DNA from: Ostrinia nubilalis
Taxonomy: Eukaryota; Arthropoda; Insecta; Lepidoptera; Crambidae
Assembly: GCF_963855985.1 (NCBI RefSeq)
Contig: NC_087105.1
Location: forward strand, 4,776,501-4,840,500
Length of the DNA: 64,000 bases
Reading direction: 5' to 3'
Position 1 is the stretch's first letter. Each line of letters begins with the position of its first letter. The position numbers and the translations under genes were made by a program. The notes under the pieces were generated by a model that saw nothing but the letters and a program-made list of their open reading frames with translations, made no database searches and was not told the origin of the DNA. This document shows, one piece after another, positions 48,853-58,800 of this stretch.

Positions 48853-49007
48853 CTCAAAATATGGCAAAGAAAACAGTATCCTAAAGCAACGAATCCCATC
48901 GGGCCCAAACTTATAACATGAATATTGGCAAAAACTAGAAGCTCGAAGAAAGGAACGCGGTCGTATTCACGACACGTCCTCCATTTCGCACTCCGCGGGC
49001 CTCTCGC
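48853..49007 (-). CDS. putative exon 1 (known part) of an unrecognised membrane protein gene
   Basis: On the minus strand the acceptor CGTTTTTTCTGAGTGTTTCTAG ends just before 49,007. 51 codons are then open in phase 0, ending AG|GTGAGT at 48,853. The product begins ARGPRSAKWRTCREYDRVPF and continues FELLVFANIHVISLGPMGFV and ALGYCFLCHIL, a basic lead followed by a long hydrophobic run that could form one or two membrane segments. The other two frames contain stops. Its 2-base overhang is in phase with the exon at 32,976-33,051 (joined codon AGC, Ser). There is no in-frame start codon upstream of the hydrophobic part, so an earlier exon is expected. The family is not recognised. Confidence 0.5.
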
Positions 49008-49214
49008 CTAGAAACACTCAGAAAAAACGGGCCAAGACGGTGTCTACACGCCGAAGGTAATGTTCCGTATAATTTTTAGAACGTGCTGACCGCGTGAAAT
49101 TGTGTTTAGTGCTTTCATAGTCTGTGTTTTTATTTTCTTTGACTTTTGTATTTACAAAAATAGGTTTAGAGTGAATAGCACACGCATGTTAAAAGATATT
49201 ACCTACCTGACTAA
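49008..49214. other. no feature recognised
   Basis: Intronic or upstream sequence of the putative minus-strand gene. Nothing further is seen. Confidence 0.5.
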
Positions 49215-50084
49215 TACAGTGTGAGTCACGTTAAAGTGTACATATGAAAATAAATGAAAATAGACCTATTTTTATCGACTTTATGTATTTTTTTAGTATT
49301 GTTATTTAGCATTATTGCTGTTTTTATTTTATCAGGATAATATACCGCTTAGTTTAAAAGTTATTACGTTTTCTTTACAATAAGCAATTGGAAGAAAAAT
49401 TTCTATAATTAAAAAAAAAAAAAACTCAAAAAATTTTTGACCTCTTTTTTGTCGATAAAAATAGGTCTAGTTTCATCTATACTGGTCATCACAAAAATCG
49501 GCCCACCTACGTTTTACAGGAAAACTCGTTTTTACTGACACAATCATGGTGCCCCAACAATATTGGTGTTATTTGAAAGCCCAATGAATATCCTTAAAGA
49601 AAAACACATTTCATTTCTTAATAAACGATTAACATAAACGCGATATACAATAAATGTGACTTGAAAAAAGACCTCACTTTGGGGCCCAAAACTGGTCTAA
49701 TTGATCCCAGAGGTGAGCCCAAAGTTTGGGCTCACCTCTGGGATCAATTAGACCAGTTTTTATGGTTATAAAACCAAATAATGATCTCACGTGTCCTCTT
49801 TAACAGATGGATAGCGATTAATCCCAACTTAACAGTTTTATTGCCATAAAAGTTGGCTCAAGCGTAACTAGCTATTTTTTGAAGAAGTGACTCTGGATTC
49901 TCCTACAGACACATTTTTGGGGTAAAAACCTTTCCTTTAATGAAATGAAGTTTAGAACTAGGCTTTTAAATGGTGCCAATATTGGTGGGAAGTGGGGATG
50001 GATAAAGTGCTTGTCGCGGGTGGGTCGATTTTTATGATGACCAGTGTATTTTCATATGTACACTTTAACGTGACTCACACTGTA
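49215..50084. mobile_element. 870-bp TA-flanked element, TACAGTGTGAGTCACGTTAA termini
   Basis: Terminal inverted repeats of about 37 bp (TACAGTGTGAGTCACGTTAA + AGTGTACATATGAAAAT and mirror) are nearly perfect. TA at the edges suggests a Tc1/mariner-type family. No transposase frame. A perfect internal palindrome lies at 49,688-49,760. Confidence 0.85.
49688..49760. repeat. perfect 36-bp palindrome with a 1-nt centre
   Basis: 49,688-49,723 (AAAACTGGTCTAATTGATCC ... GAGCCCAAA) is exactly inverted at 49,725-49,760; only G49,724 separates the arms. Confidence 0.95.
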
Positions 50085-50412
50085 TATTGCGTATATTGGA
50101 ACATTCTATGTTCCAAACGTACTAAACGTTCATAAGAAGAGTAGATTATTAATAGCTAATAAAGACTACTTATCTCTTGATTCAATGACAAACCTAATGG
50201 TAAGTAGCAAAACACATAAAGAAGGTTCCTGGGAGAGCCATTGTGAGAGTCAGACGTGTGCTTTTCGTTTTTCTTATTCCCAGTGAAACCTAAAATTATA
50301 CAACAAAATTTTTCTATCATTTCCTGTTTTGGTCTTACCATAATTTGTATCTAAAAAATCAAAAGTAAGTACATATACTTATCTAAATAATACGTAAACA
50401 ACACATACACTA

Positions 50413-50519
50413 TGCAAATCATTCGTCTTTACAACGGAACCCCAGAAAGTTCGGTTTGCGCGGGAAACGCACAGTGCTCCAGAAATCGACTCTACGAAAT
50501 CGGGCGGGAAATTATTAAG
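50413..50519 (+). promoter_or_regulatory. E2F-like motif pair in a possible first exon
   Basis: In an AT-rich setting this patch has TTTGCGCGGGAAA (50,456-50,468) and GGGCGGGAAATT (50,501-50,512), both close to the E2F consensus TTTSGCGC / GGCGGGAAA. An ATG at 50,413 opens 36 codons (MQIIRLYNGTPESSVCAGNA and onward) ending in a good donor, GAG|GTAAGA. It may be a promoter with first exon, or chance. Joined in frame to the exon at 54,002 it would hit a stop, so it could serve that gene only as untranslated leader. Confidence 0.25.
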
Positions 50520-52828
50520 GAGGTAAGAATTTTCTGCACTTTTGAGGGGCCATAGTTCGATAAAACTTGTTATAGCTTTTGTAATATTTAAATCAAATCA
50601 CCGCCCATTTTGTATTAGTTTTAAAAACTTCTTCAAAAATACTTACTCGAAACACCTCGGAAATTTTAAAGCGATTATGGCCGAACGAGTAAAATGGCAT
50701 AAATATTTATAACAATAGACTATTTTTTGTCAAAATATCCGCGGACGAAAAGTTGCGGACTATCGATTAAAGCATTAGATAGACCAATATCCCAATATCG
50801 TTTCTTCTTAAATCTAGTGTAACCTCTTTCTGTTTTGAAAGGACTCCTACAAACATACTCCTTGGGGATAACCGGGCAATAAACCTTTAAGAATAGTTTA
50901 AGATCAGTGATTCTCAATCTGCCAAAGTTACACATTTCTTATTACCTACGTACACATAGTGCCATTATTGTGAAGCTTAATGTGCCTTTGTCTATGCTTG
51001 TTAGCCCAATGCTCCATGCATAAAAAGATTTTGAAGCCCATACAAAATGGACGAGAGATCTATCCCTGTTTTAGTTCTTATCACATATGTTTATGTATGT
51101 CCAAGAAAGTTTAAATAATTGACCCCACCCTGTGATTGATTGAATTTCAATATTGAGACCGAACCAATAGGCCTGTTCTTTAGAGCGTATTCAAATTTGT
51201 GTCGTTCCTCATACAGGCCTAAAAATTTCAAAAGACGCAACCCCATTCCAGGCAAATAGGTCAGCTGCCGTTCCTTAGGATACGTCGCAAACTAGTTCCA
51301 TGTCCTCGTCATCAATGGACGCCACTTGACCCAGTAAACTACGGACGTTCACATCATTTCTCGTTTAGCTCGAGATCCGCCTCAAAGGTTGCCCACATAA
51401 AAATTTCATGAAACGACTAGAGGCGCGTACATCTTTTTAAAATTGCCACAAAGTTGTCACTCCTCCTTCGCGGTTCGGAGACGTAGTAAATCTGGGAAAC
51501 CGCAACCCGAAATCGACTCTTATCTTATAGTCTCAGAGTTTAAAGTTGTGGGAATTGCAGTTGAACCTGACAGCCTTCCAGTCACTGTCATAATGATGTA
51601 TCACCAGTATGAAAAGCGCGGCACAGCGTCGCTCTTTTGGAGGAAACTGTGACGCAACCATTCCGAGCCTAGAGATAATTGCGGATGGGAACTAACGGCC
51701 GCGTAATTTCATTTACTTCCATAGGGACATTCCAACAAAAAAGTTCAGCACTTATTTTTAAAAGACTGTTCGTTCGTGCGCAAAATGAAGGAAAATAATG
51801 CGACGGTTGAAAAATGTGTTATTCACTGGCAAGCAATAAAAAAGTTTACAAGTAGGTATATTTTCCGTAGGCGTCAAAGATGGCTCAATGGGACTGACTA
51901 CGTGTCCCAATGAAGCTCCTCAGATCAGAATTTTTAACAACCAAGCCATTGGCATGACAAGTCCTACATAATTCAGAAGATAAATAAATAATAATGTGTA
52001 CTTCATCAACTTATTTCTTCACAGTAGGTTGTCCATAGACCATGAGGAAATACATTTAACAAGATAGAGCTTTGACTTCAATAGGTACCTACCTACTCGT
52101 AGTTATAAACCATAATGAAGGAAAAGGATAGAAGGTAAAAACGTGTCCAAGATTATCTACTATCTATACTCGTACAGTAGGTTACACATTACAAGGACAT
52201 TTTTGTAAAAGGTTAGTAAACAACAAATTACGAGTATAATAACCCTTATTAGTCGTTTATCCGGTCTTATCGAGAAATTCAGGGATCTATAAGTAGGATA
52301 CCTACTGATTCCTAGGAAATAGGTAATTGCTTCAGCAGTAGGTAAGTTTTCCTGCTTGCCATACGACGTTTGAATAAGGGTTTTGAACAAATAATGTTAT
52401 TAGGTATTTGAAACAGCTACGAATAGTTTTATAATTTTATTGGAATATCACAGAAATGTACCTACATACAAATATTAACAGAATGATGGATGATTTTGGA
52501 GTCCAGCCTTGCAGTGGATACCAATAATTACCATGTAAAGGAAATGAAACGGATCAAAATATATTTTGTGTTCCAAAGAATCGAATTACATATTTAATTA
52601 TATTATTGGCCCCTACATAAAAGTTATTCACGTCATAAGATGTCTAAGCCTTTTTTCGTCCAGTCACGCTGCATAATTATTAACAGATCACTGTACCGCC
52701 ATTCAACAACTTCTTTTCTACCCATTCAATGTTAAAAGATTTATTAATTCCTTCAATATGCACCCATTCACCGTTATGAATAAGTTCGCGCGATTATCGC
52801 TCAGCTCTTTAAAAGCATATCCCCCCTT
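50520..52828. other. no gene recognised
   Basis: The minus frame at 50,720-50,935 and the plus frame at 51,443-51,652 show no known domain or splice support. The rest is AT-rich. Confidence 0.45.
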
Positions 52829-53275
52829 CTAAAACGAACAATTATCGTAACGTTGCGTTGCTTCAAAAAAGTTGGTTGGAATAGGATACTTAATTTTGAT
52901 GCAAGCACAATATGCTAACCATCTAATTTCATATTCGTATGATAATCCACAACGAGGGAGCTCTTGGCCGTCATCTGACCGATTGGATAGCGATGAGGCC
53001 GGAAGTGGAAGAGCTTTACCCTGAATCCTCAACCACTGAGGAACTGGCTATCTTACCTCTAACTGCCGAAATAAAAACAATGCTGTTGTCATAGAGAATG
53101 AATTAGGTAAGAGGGTGGTAGCTGGCCAAGCTGACTTAGAATAAGCTCTACCACAACCAGATTGAACCAGAGCAAATACTTTTGCCCACTGGGAATCAAA
53201 CCCGGAGCCTCTGGGTCCGAATCAGGTGCGGTATTACCACTAAACCTAAGTGGCGGCTAAACACTAACAACACCT
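52829..53275. mobile_element. LINE/SINE-derived repeat cluster with tRNA-like end
   Basis: GAATCCTCAACCACTGAGGA + ACTGGCTATCTTACCTCTAA belongs to a common lepidopteran repeat (from memory). Further on, the minus strand of 53,190-53,265 reads TTTAGTGGTAATACCGC and CCGGGTTTGATTCCCAGTG, an A box and a B box as in tRNA-derived SINEs. Confidence 0.55.
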
Positions 53276-54001
53276 CAGTGTTGGCTTATAAAATTTTAAA
53301 TTACACAATATTCTTATAACTAGTTTAAACTACAAGGTCTTAATAAAAACTATCGTCAGAATTCCTTGTTATAATAAGATACCTACTCATACTTATTGTG
53401 AAAATGGCCCATGTATTGTAAAACTCGTGTAGGTTTCGTTTTAATATAGTACTCGATACTCGTACTTATCTACATTATGTATTTAGTCATAAACTCAGTC
53501 AACAGTAAAATCAATTTTTATGCTTCATAGATCAACAATTGAAATTAGTTATTTCTTTATGTAACTTACCCATATTTACAAGGATACCTTTACAAATATA
53601 CGCCGCTCTACAAAAAATGTAATTTTCAGTATTAGATTCTAATTCAACAAATAGAAATGATTTCAACTAACAAAATACATTACGTCTTGAGAGTAAGTTA
53701 TGTTTAACATTATTTGGTTATGCCTGATCGATGAACGGTAAAATACGTGTATTTAGTTTAGTATCTATCCCCTTTAATGGTTAATTAACTGACACTTTCT
53801 TCTAAAACTAATAACAACAGCACACCAGGAAAATACTGTTCAGTCGACGTAAAGACGATTTTTTTATGGCAAAAGTACTATTTTTCGCTATTACCTACCT
53901 TTTTCAGTGAACTTAAAATGGGTCGTATACAATACCTAAGTACTGAGCTGCACGCAAATCTTAGAAATAGTTTTAAGTTCATTATTAAAATTAATTTTCA
54001 G
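53276..54001. other. upstream sequence or intron of the 54,002 gene
   Basis: AT-rich. It ends in an acceptor (TTAATTTTCAG at 53,991-54,001). No upstream exon was identified with confidence. Confidence 0.5.
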
Positions 54002-55071
54002 TGCACAATATCATAGCAGTTTTAATGAGCCTACAAATCGGTGTAATTACATTGGGCAAACAGAAACATAAAGACCGGGGTGTAATATTCATACAAAATC
54101 CCATAGAAGCCGACCTGCCCGGCCATTGGATGCCCGCAGATATTGTGAAGAGAATCTTGGAAATGCGAGTAAATTATACTACTACTCCTTTAGTACTCCA
54201 CTCTCGCGTTAAGTTAAAATTAAAACATACGACAGTAAACAAACATTTACAAGAAAAATATCCGCTAAAATGGACCACTGATTCTAAAAATGGAGATCAT
54301 GTGACAAATAAAAGAACAATCGCACATACATTGCATAAAGATGAAACAACTGATCATCGGTTTAAAGAAGAAAGCAACAAGAGAGTCTCTACAGCTAGTT
54401 GGACATCAAATGCTGATAGAACAGAACCGTCTATTAATTATTCAAACAAGGAAAACGATTCTCCAAAAGACACTAATCAAAATGCAAACACTTTAAAAGA
54501 AGACACAAGTGTCCAGAATATTATTATTGATCCGTTGATTCATAGCACGACATTAATTTCAACTGATTCAGGTCATGGCAATAATAATGATAAAATCACT
54601 ACAGTTGAAACCGCAAATAATATCGAAGTTACTAGTGCTAAAGTTACAAATACAGATTCAACGGTACTTTTAACAGCAACAACACCACTAAAAGCATCAG
54701 CAAGCGAAACGAATCGAAGTCCTGATGGACCAACAACGTATACTACAAATCTAAGCAATAACAAGCAATTGACAGACACTGAATCGCCTGAACTTCCAAA
54801 GACTGAAAAAGGCGATTCGGAATCGTCTAAGCTTACACATTCTGTATCACCTGATTCAAGCAATGCGCCTTCAACAGTTGATAACGCAAACGATATTCAA
54901 GGCAATAGTGAAAACGATGCTGTTTCTACCACAACTCAATTGACAGATTCTACTCATTCCACCGATTCTATAACCACAACATCGGAGATCACTACTGCTG
55001 TCACTACAACTATAAGTAGAACTCTTCCAACTACAACATACGAGGGTCCAGGAGACCCATTTTATTTTTAG
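54002..55071 (+). CDS. Ser/Thr-rich, probably secreted protein (last or only long coding exon)
   Basis: The exon follows the acceptor TTTTCAG and is open for 356 codons to TAG at 55,071. It starts with TG CAC AAT; if the previous exon ends in A, the start codon ATG would be split by the intron, giving HNIIAVLMSLQIGVITLGKQ after Met, a plausible signal peptide. An internal ATG at 54,028 is the alternative start. Residues about 24-75 are mixed (QNPIEADLPGHWMPADIVKR), then from about residue 120 the chain is dominated by Ser, Thr, Asn and Asp with several N-x-S/T sites, like a mucin-type or heavily glycosylated extracellular protein. It ends EGPGDPFYF. An AATAAA lies 412 bases downstream. No family is recognised; the length and high quality of the frame make a real gene likely. 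It converges on mRpL40. Confidence 0.75.
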
Positions 55072-55156
55072 AATAATTATGAATTATCTTGGGCTATCAT
55101 TTTCCTTTTTCCCTGTAAACTGCAATGATTTTACTGAACCATACTATTCCCGCCCA

Positions 55157-55335
55157 TTTTTAGGGTTCCGTAGTCCTGGAAAGGAACCCTTATTAACGAT
55201 AAAGTTGTGTGACATTAACTACCTACAGGGACTTTTGAAAATATCTCTAAGTACTTTTGAGTTGTCTAGTTATTGCTATAAAGGGAAGTCTATCATAAAC
55301 CGCGATAACGTACCATACCTATAGCAGCAGCCACT
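55157..55335. repeat. AGGGTTCCGTAG-type repeat in the 3' untranslated region
   Basis: AGGGTTCCGTAGTCCTGGAA + AGGAACCCT forms a small hairpin and resembles the end of the repeat at 15,062-15,438. The 81-codon frame over it is not a gene. Confidence 0.5.
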
Positions 55336-55482
55336 GATACCAAAACTTACGATCAGTTTGAACCCTAAAACGAAATTACAACACAATAATAATAACTTGT
55401 GTATTGCTGTTGTTTAGCGCATGCTGTTTTTAATTAAGTTTGTTCTTATCTAGTTTGTGTGATCTTGTTGGTGATCTTTTTA

Positions 55483-55488
55483 AATAAA
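55483..55488 (+). terminator. AATAAA poly(A) signal of the Ser/Thr-rich gene
   Basis: The canonical hexamer lies in TTTTTAAATAAAAAGAAATC, 412 bases after the stop codon and just before the 3' end of the convergent gene. Confidence 0.6.
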
Positions 55489-55518
55489 AAGAAATCATTT
55501 CGATTTGATGGCAATATA

Positions 55519-55524
55519 TTTAAT
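55519..55524 (-). terminator. ATTAAA poly(A) signal of mRpL40
   Basis: TTTAAT on the plus strand reads ATTAAA on the minus strand, about 40 bases after the mRpL40 stop codon. The two convergent genes therefore end within about 40 bp of each other, possibly overlapping. Confidence 0.5.
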
Positions 55525-55564
55525 AATTTACAAACACTAACAACTGTATAAACTAGAGTATGTA

Positions 55565-58500
55565 CTAATTATCCCATTTTTTGGATACATCTATGTACTC
55601 GCCGTCAGGGGATTCGTAATCTTTGATGGGCGGCGTAGCGACGGGGCCCTTGATCTCGTACGGAATCAGCGCCATGTCAGGCTGGAATAGAAATATTTCA
55701 AATTAATATGAATATTACCAATAATATCCTGTATATTTTGGTAATAATCGCATTGAATAAAAATTGCATATTTTTTCTGTGTAGGTAGTTAATGGTTCTA
55801 AAATTTTATGTGAATTTAATCTTATGAATATTGAATTTTTTTCTAAAATGCTGGCTAATAAATAGGTATACAGTGGTGGTACGGGTAAACTTTATTAATT
55901 TACCTACTTATAAAATAAATAATGGATAAAAACACAGTCTAATTTATGTGAAATTGTTTATAAGATAGATATGGGCAAATAAAAATTAAGTATGCAAAAC
56001 TTTTGTAATAATGGTCCCATGAATTTACATATTGCAAAAATTTCAAAGTATTTAATAAACAGCATAGACAATAACTACTGTCAATTTTATAGCTTTTAGC
56101 ATGCTTTTATCATTATTTTTCTTTCCCTTACATTACATGCAACTCACCATAATGGCCTCATTGTACAATTCTTCAGATTCTTCGTACAGCTTGTCGAGGG
56201 CCCGTCTCTGAGCGGACATGATCCTGTCGATCTGAGCCACGTGGCTCATGTACTCCTCCCGTTTGTACCGAGTCCATTCCTTCTGGAGCAACGCTCGGGC
56301 TTCCAGCATTTCTGGAGTTAAATTAGGTGATGGTCTTTTTCGTTTTCTGAGGAACAAGACAAGACATTTTATGAAAATGATTTGCATGCTATTTTTAAAA
56401 GGCTAAACATGAGCACATTGTAAAAACCAACACCACCTTATACCATGTTTGAAGCAAATAAAGACATTCTTATTCTTCTTAAGAAAGGAAAATCAGTTAA
56501 TTATTAAGTTTATGAAAATTATTCTGGTAATATTATGTATGAAACAAAATTTGCATCACAAGCCTATTACACAATTTTTTGATTGAAGTTAGACATTTTG
56601 TTTAATTAATTACAAAAAAGTGTATTATTTTATACCATAGACTAACAGATAAACTTGAGCTTTGGGTTACCCCAAAGCTCAAGTTATGGTATAAAATAAT
56701 AATAATAAGCATTACTGCTATTGTTTATTTTAAATTGATTCAATCAAATCCATTATAGGCCAGTAGAATTAAACACAAAAATTGATTAAATCGGAAATAA
56801 TTCCTACAAAAGATTTTTTTGCTTTAATGGCTTCATTGGTTGCCCATTAAGACTCTCCTAAGTTTTCGACTTCGACGGAGTTGTGCTTAAGTGGTGGGGG
56901 CCCCCGAAAGGGGCGTTTTTTCGGTTTTCCGGTTATACCGCGTAAAGGACTTACCCTATCGAAAAGTGGTCTTCATGACGGTTAAAGGGCACTTAATCCT
57001 GCATTGAATAAGACCAAATTCATATGTTTTGGACAAACCGTTCTCGCGCTAAAGTTCGGCAAAGTAGAAAATATACGTATAATTAATGACCCTCTCCACG
57101 TCCAATGGCTTGATACCCACATGCTTCCAAGCCTTGTAAAGGGTCGCCTTAACCAGTGTAACCCTAACAAGGCTCACGAGTTTGATTCGCTTATCCTTGT
57201 TCGTCCCAGCCGTTCCTTAACTGCGGTTGCTGCACCTCTTCCTGGCACTCTCCTGAACGACTCTGTGTTACCTAATGTGGCTGCCCCTCTTCCTTGTACC
57301 CTCCTGTACGATTTCATTGCTTAGCCATATGCCTGGTTCAAGGTTCAACGCCACAAAATCAACTTCGTACGAGTGAAAATAGTTTAAATACTATTTCCCG
57401 TGCTTGCAACATTTTTCTTTACTGCTTCACCTCTATTAGTCGTAGAGTGATTGTATATATCCTATAGCCTTCCTCAATGTATGAGCTATTCAACACAAAA
57501 ATAATGATTTCAATCAAACTAGTAATTCTTAAGATTAGCGCGTTCAAACAAACAAACAAAAAACTCTTCAGCGTTTTAATATGAACTTGTTGTTGTTGAT
57601 TTTTGGCGTCGAACCTTAGACCAGGCATACGGCTAGGCAACGTAGTCATGCAGGAGGATACAAGGAAGAGGGGCAGCCACAGTAGGTAACACAAAGTCGT
57701 TCAGGTGAGTGCCAGGAAGAGGTGCAGCAACCGCAGTTAAGGAACGGCTGGGACGAACAAGGATAGGCGCATCAAGCTCGTAAGCCTTGATAGGGTTACA
57801 CTGGTTGAGGTGGCCCTTTTCAAGACTTGGAAGCCTGTGGGTAACAAACCATTGGACGTGGAGAGGGTCATTAATTATACGTATATTTTCTACTTTGCCG
57901 AACTTTAGCGCGAGAACGGTTTGTCCAAAACATATGAATTTGGTCTTATTCAATGCAGGATTAAGTGCCCTTCAACCGTCATGAAGACCACTTTTTGATA
58001 GGGTAAGTCCTTTACGCGGTATAACCGGAAAACCGAAAAAATGCCTCTTTCGGGGGCCCCCACCACTTAAGCACAACTCCGTCGAAGTCGAAAACTTAGG
58101 AAAGTCTTAATGGGCAACCAATGAAGCCATTAAAACAATAAAATCTTTTGTAGGAATTATTTCCGATTTAAAAGCTAATTCTACTGGACTATTAAAATTC
58201 TTAATTTGTTTGCGGAATTTATGAAAAATAATAATTATGCATCTCATAATATAGTGATCCTATCTCAGTCAAAAGAAACCTACCCAAGTTGATCCAGCAA
58301 GTTCAGAGGAACCTCCATTTCATCGATAGGCTTCAGTTGCTGGGCATTCTTCTGCAGACGTCTAATTTGTTTCTCTATCTTTTTTCGTCTACGCTCTTCA
58401 CGAGCCCTGATAATCTGAGGATCGATCTTTTTCTTCTTCTTCATAGGTTCTGCACTGTAATATAACAAAAAACAAATTGTTATCAATACCGAATTAGGTT

Positions 58501-58800
58501 TTATTATAGACAATCACTCAAAAAGTTAAGACTACTGAATGTTTAAATGGTAAAGCCTTAAAACATAAAACATAAATAAACAAGCCCTTACCATAGCGGT
58601 TCAGTCATTCGGAATTGAAGCGTAGTTGCTGTAGATATAGGTCTTGTGTTCATTTGTAATTTTATAGCTGGACATATTGATAATCTGTAAAATTAAAGAA
58701 TGCACTACAGTGTTATGCATACATTTATAGGTTATATTCTTTTAAGAATTAACAATCACACAAACCTTGAAAACTGTTTTAAGATTGACAAGTTAAACAT
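55565..58800 (-). CDS. mRpL40: mitochondrial large ribosomal subunit protein mL40 (mRpL40), five exons
   Basis: Structural protein of the mitochondrial 39S ribosomal subunit. Five exons join in phase: 58,800-58,766; 58,684-58,592; 58,454-58,284; 56,346-56,148; 55,681-55,565. All introns are GT-AG (81, 137, 1,937 and 466 nt). The product is 204 residues, close to the usual 200-206. The first about 35 residues lack acidic residues and hold several Arg and Lys (MFNLSILKQFSR...), fitting a mitochondrial presequence. Then comes AEPMKKKKKIDPQ (residues 44-56), a basic helical region, a PLNLLDQLGKRKRP junction, ARALLQKEWTRYKREEY, and the conserved tail PYEIKGPVATPPIKDYESPD plus GEYIDVSKKWDN. The family match was made by recalling the vertebrate protein's AEPLKKKKK and PPIPNYQPPEG motifs. 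Intron 3 contains a full foldback transposon. Confidence 0.93.
56623..56701. repeat. palindrome with 4-nt loop and a 13-nt one-sided bulge
   Basis: The inner arms AACTTGAGCTTTGGG (56,652-56,666) and CCCAAAGCTCAAGTT (56,671-56,685) are perfect. The outer arms TATTATTTTATACCAT (56,623-56,638) and ATGGTATAAAATAATA (56,686-56,701) are also perfect. The left side alone carries the extra 13 bases 56,639-56,651. It lies in intron 3 of mRpL40, 54 bp from the foldback element. Confidence 0.95.
56756..58191. mobile_element. 1.44 kb foldback transposon, copy 1 (in mRpL40 intron 3)
   Basis: The two arms, about 610 bp each (about 56,756-57,370 and 57,590-58,191), are inverted copies of each other around a ~220-bp loop derived from the GATTAGCGCGTTC repeat. 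The ends TAGGCCAGTAGAATTA / TAATTCTACTGGACTA differ by one base and are flanked by a 3-bp duplication TTA (56,753-56,755 and 58,192-58,194), as in PIF/Harbinger-type insertions. Each arm has an intact 106-codon frame pointing inward (57,004-57,324 plus; 57,633-57,953 minus), starting NKTKFICFGQTVLALKFGKV after Met; the product is unknown. No transposase. Confidence 0.85.

Noticed and set aside
54573..54863. 96-codon minus-strand open frame
   Set aside because: It is the antisense shadow of the Ser/Thr-rich gene; repeated Ser/Thr codons read as Val, Ser and Leu on the other strand.
50413..55071. Direct splicing of the 50,413 frame to the exon at 54,002
   Set aside because: The phases do not fit: the joined reading meets a stop (TGC ACA ATA TCA TAG) almost at once.
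57419..57694. 91-codon minus-strand frame in the foldback loop (and its partner at 59,967-60,197)
   Set aside because: It translates the loop, which is a fragment of a dispersed repeat; no coding signal.
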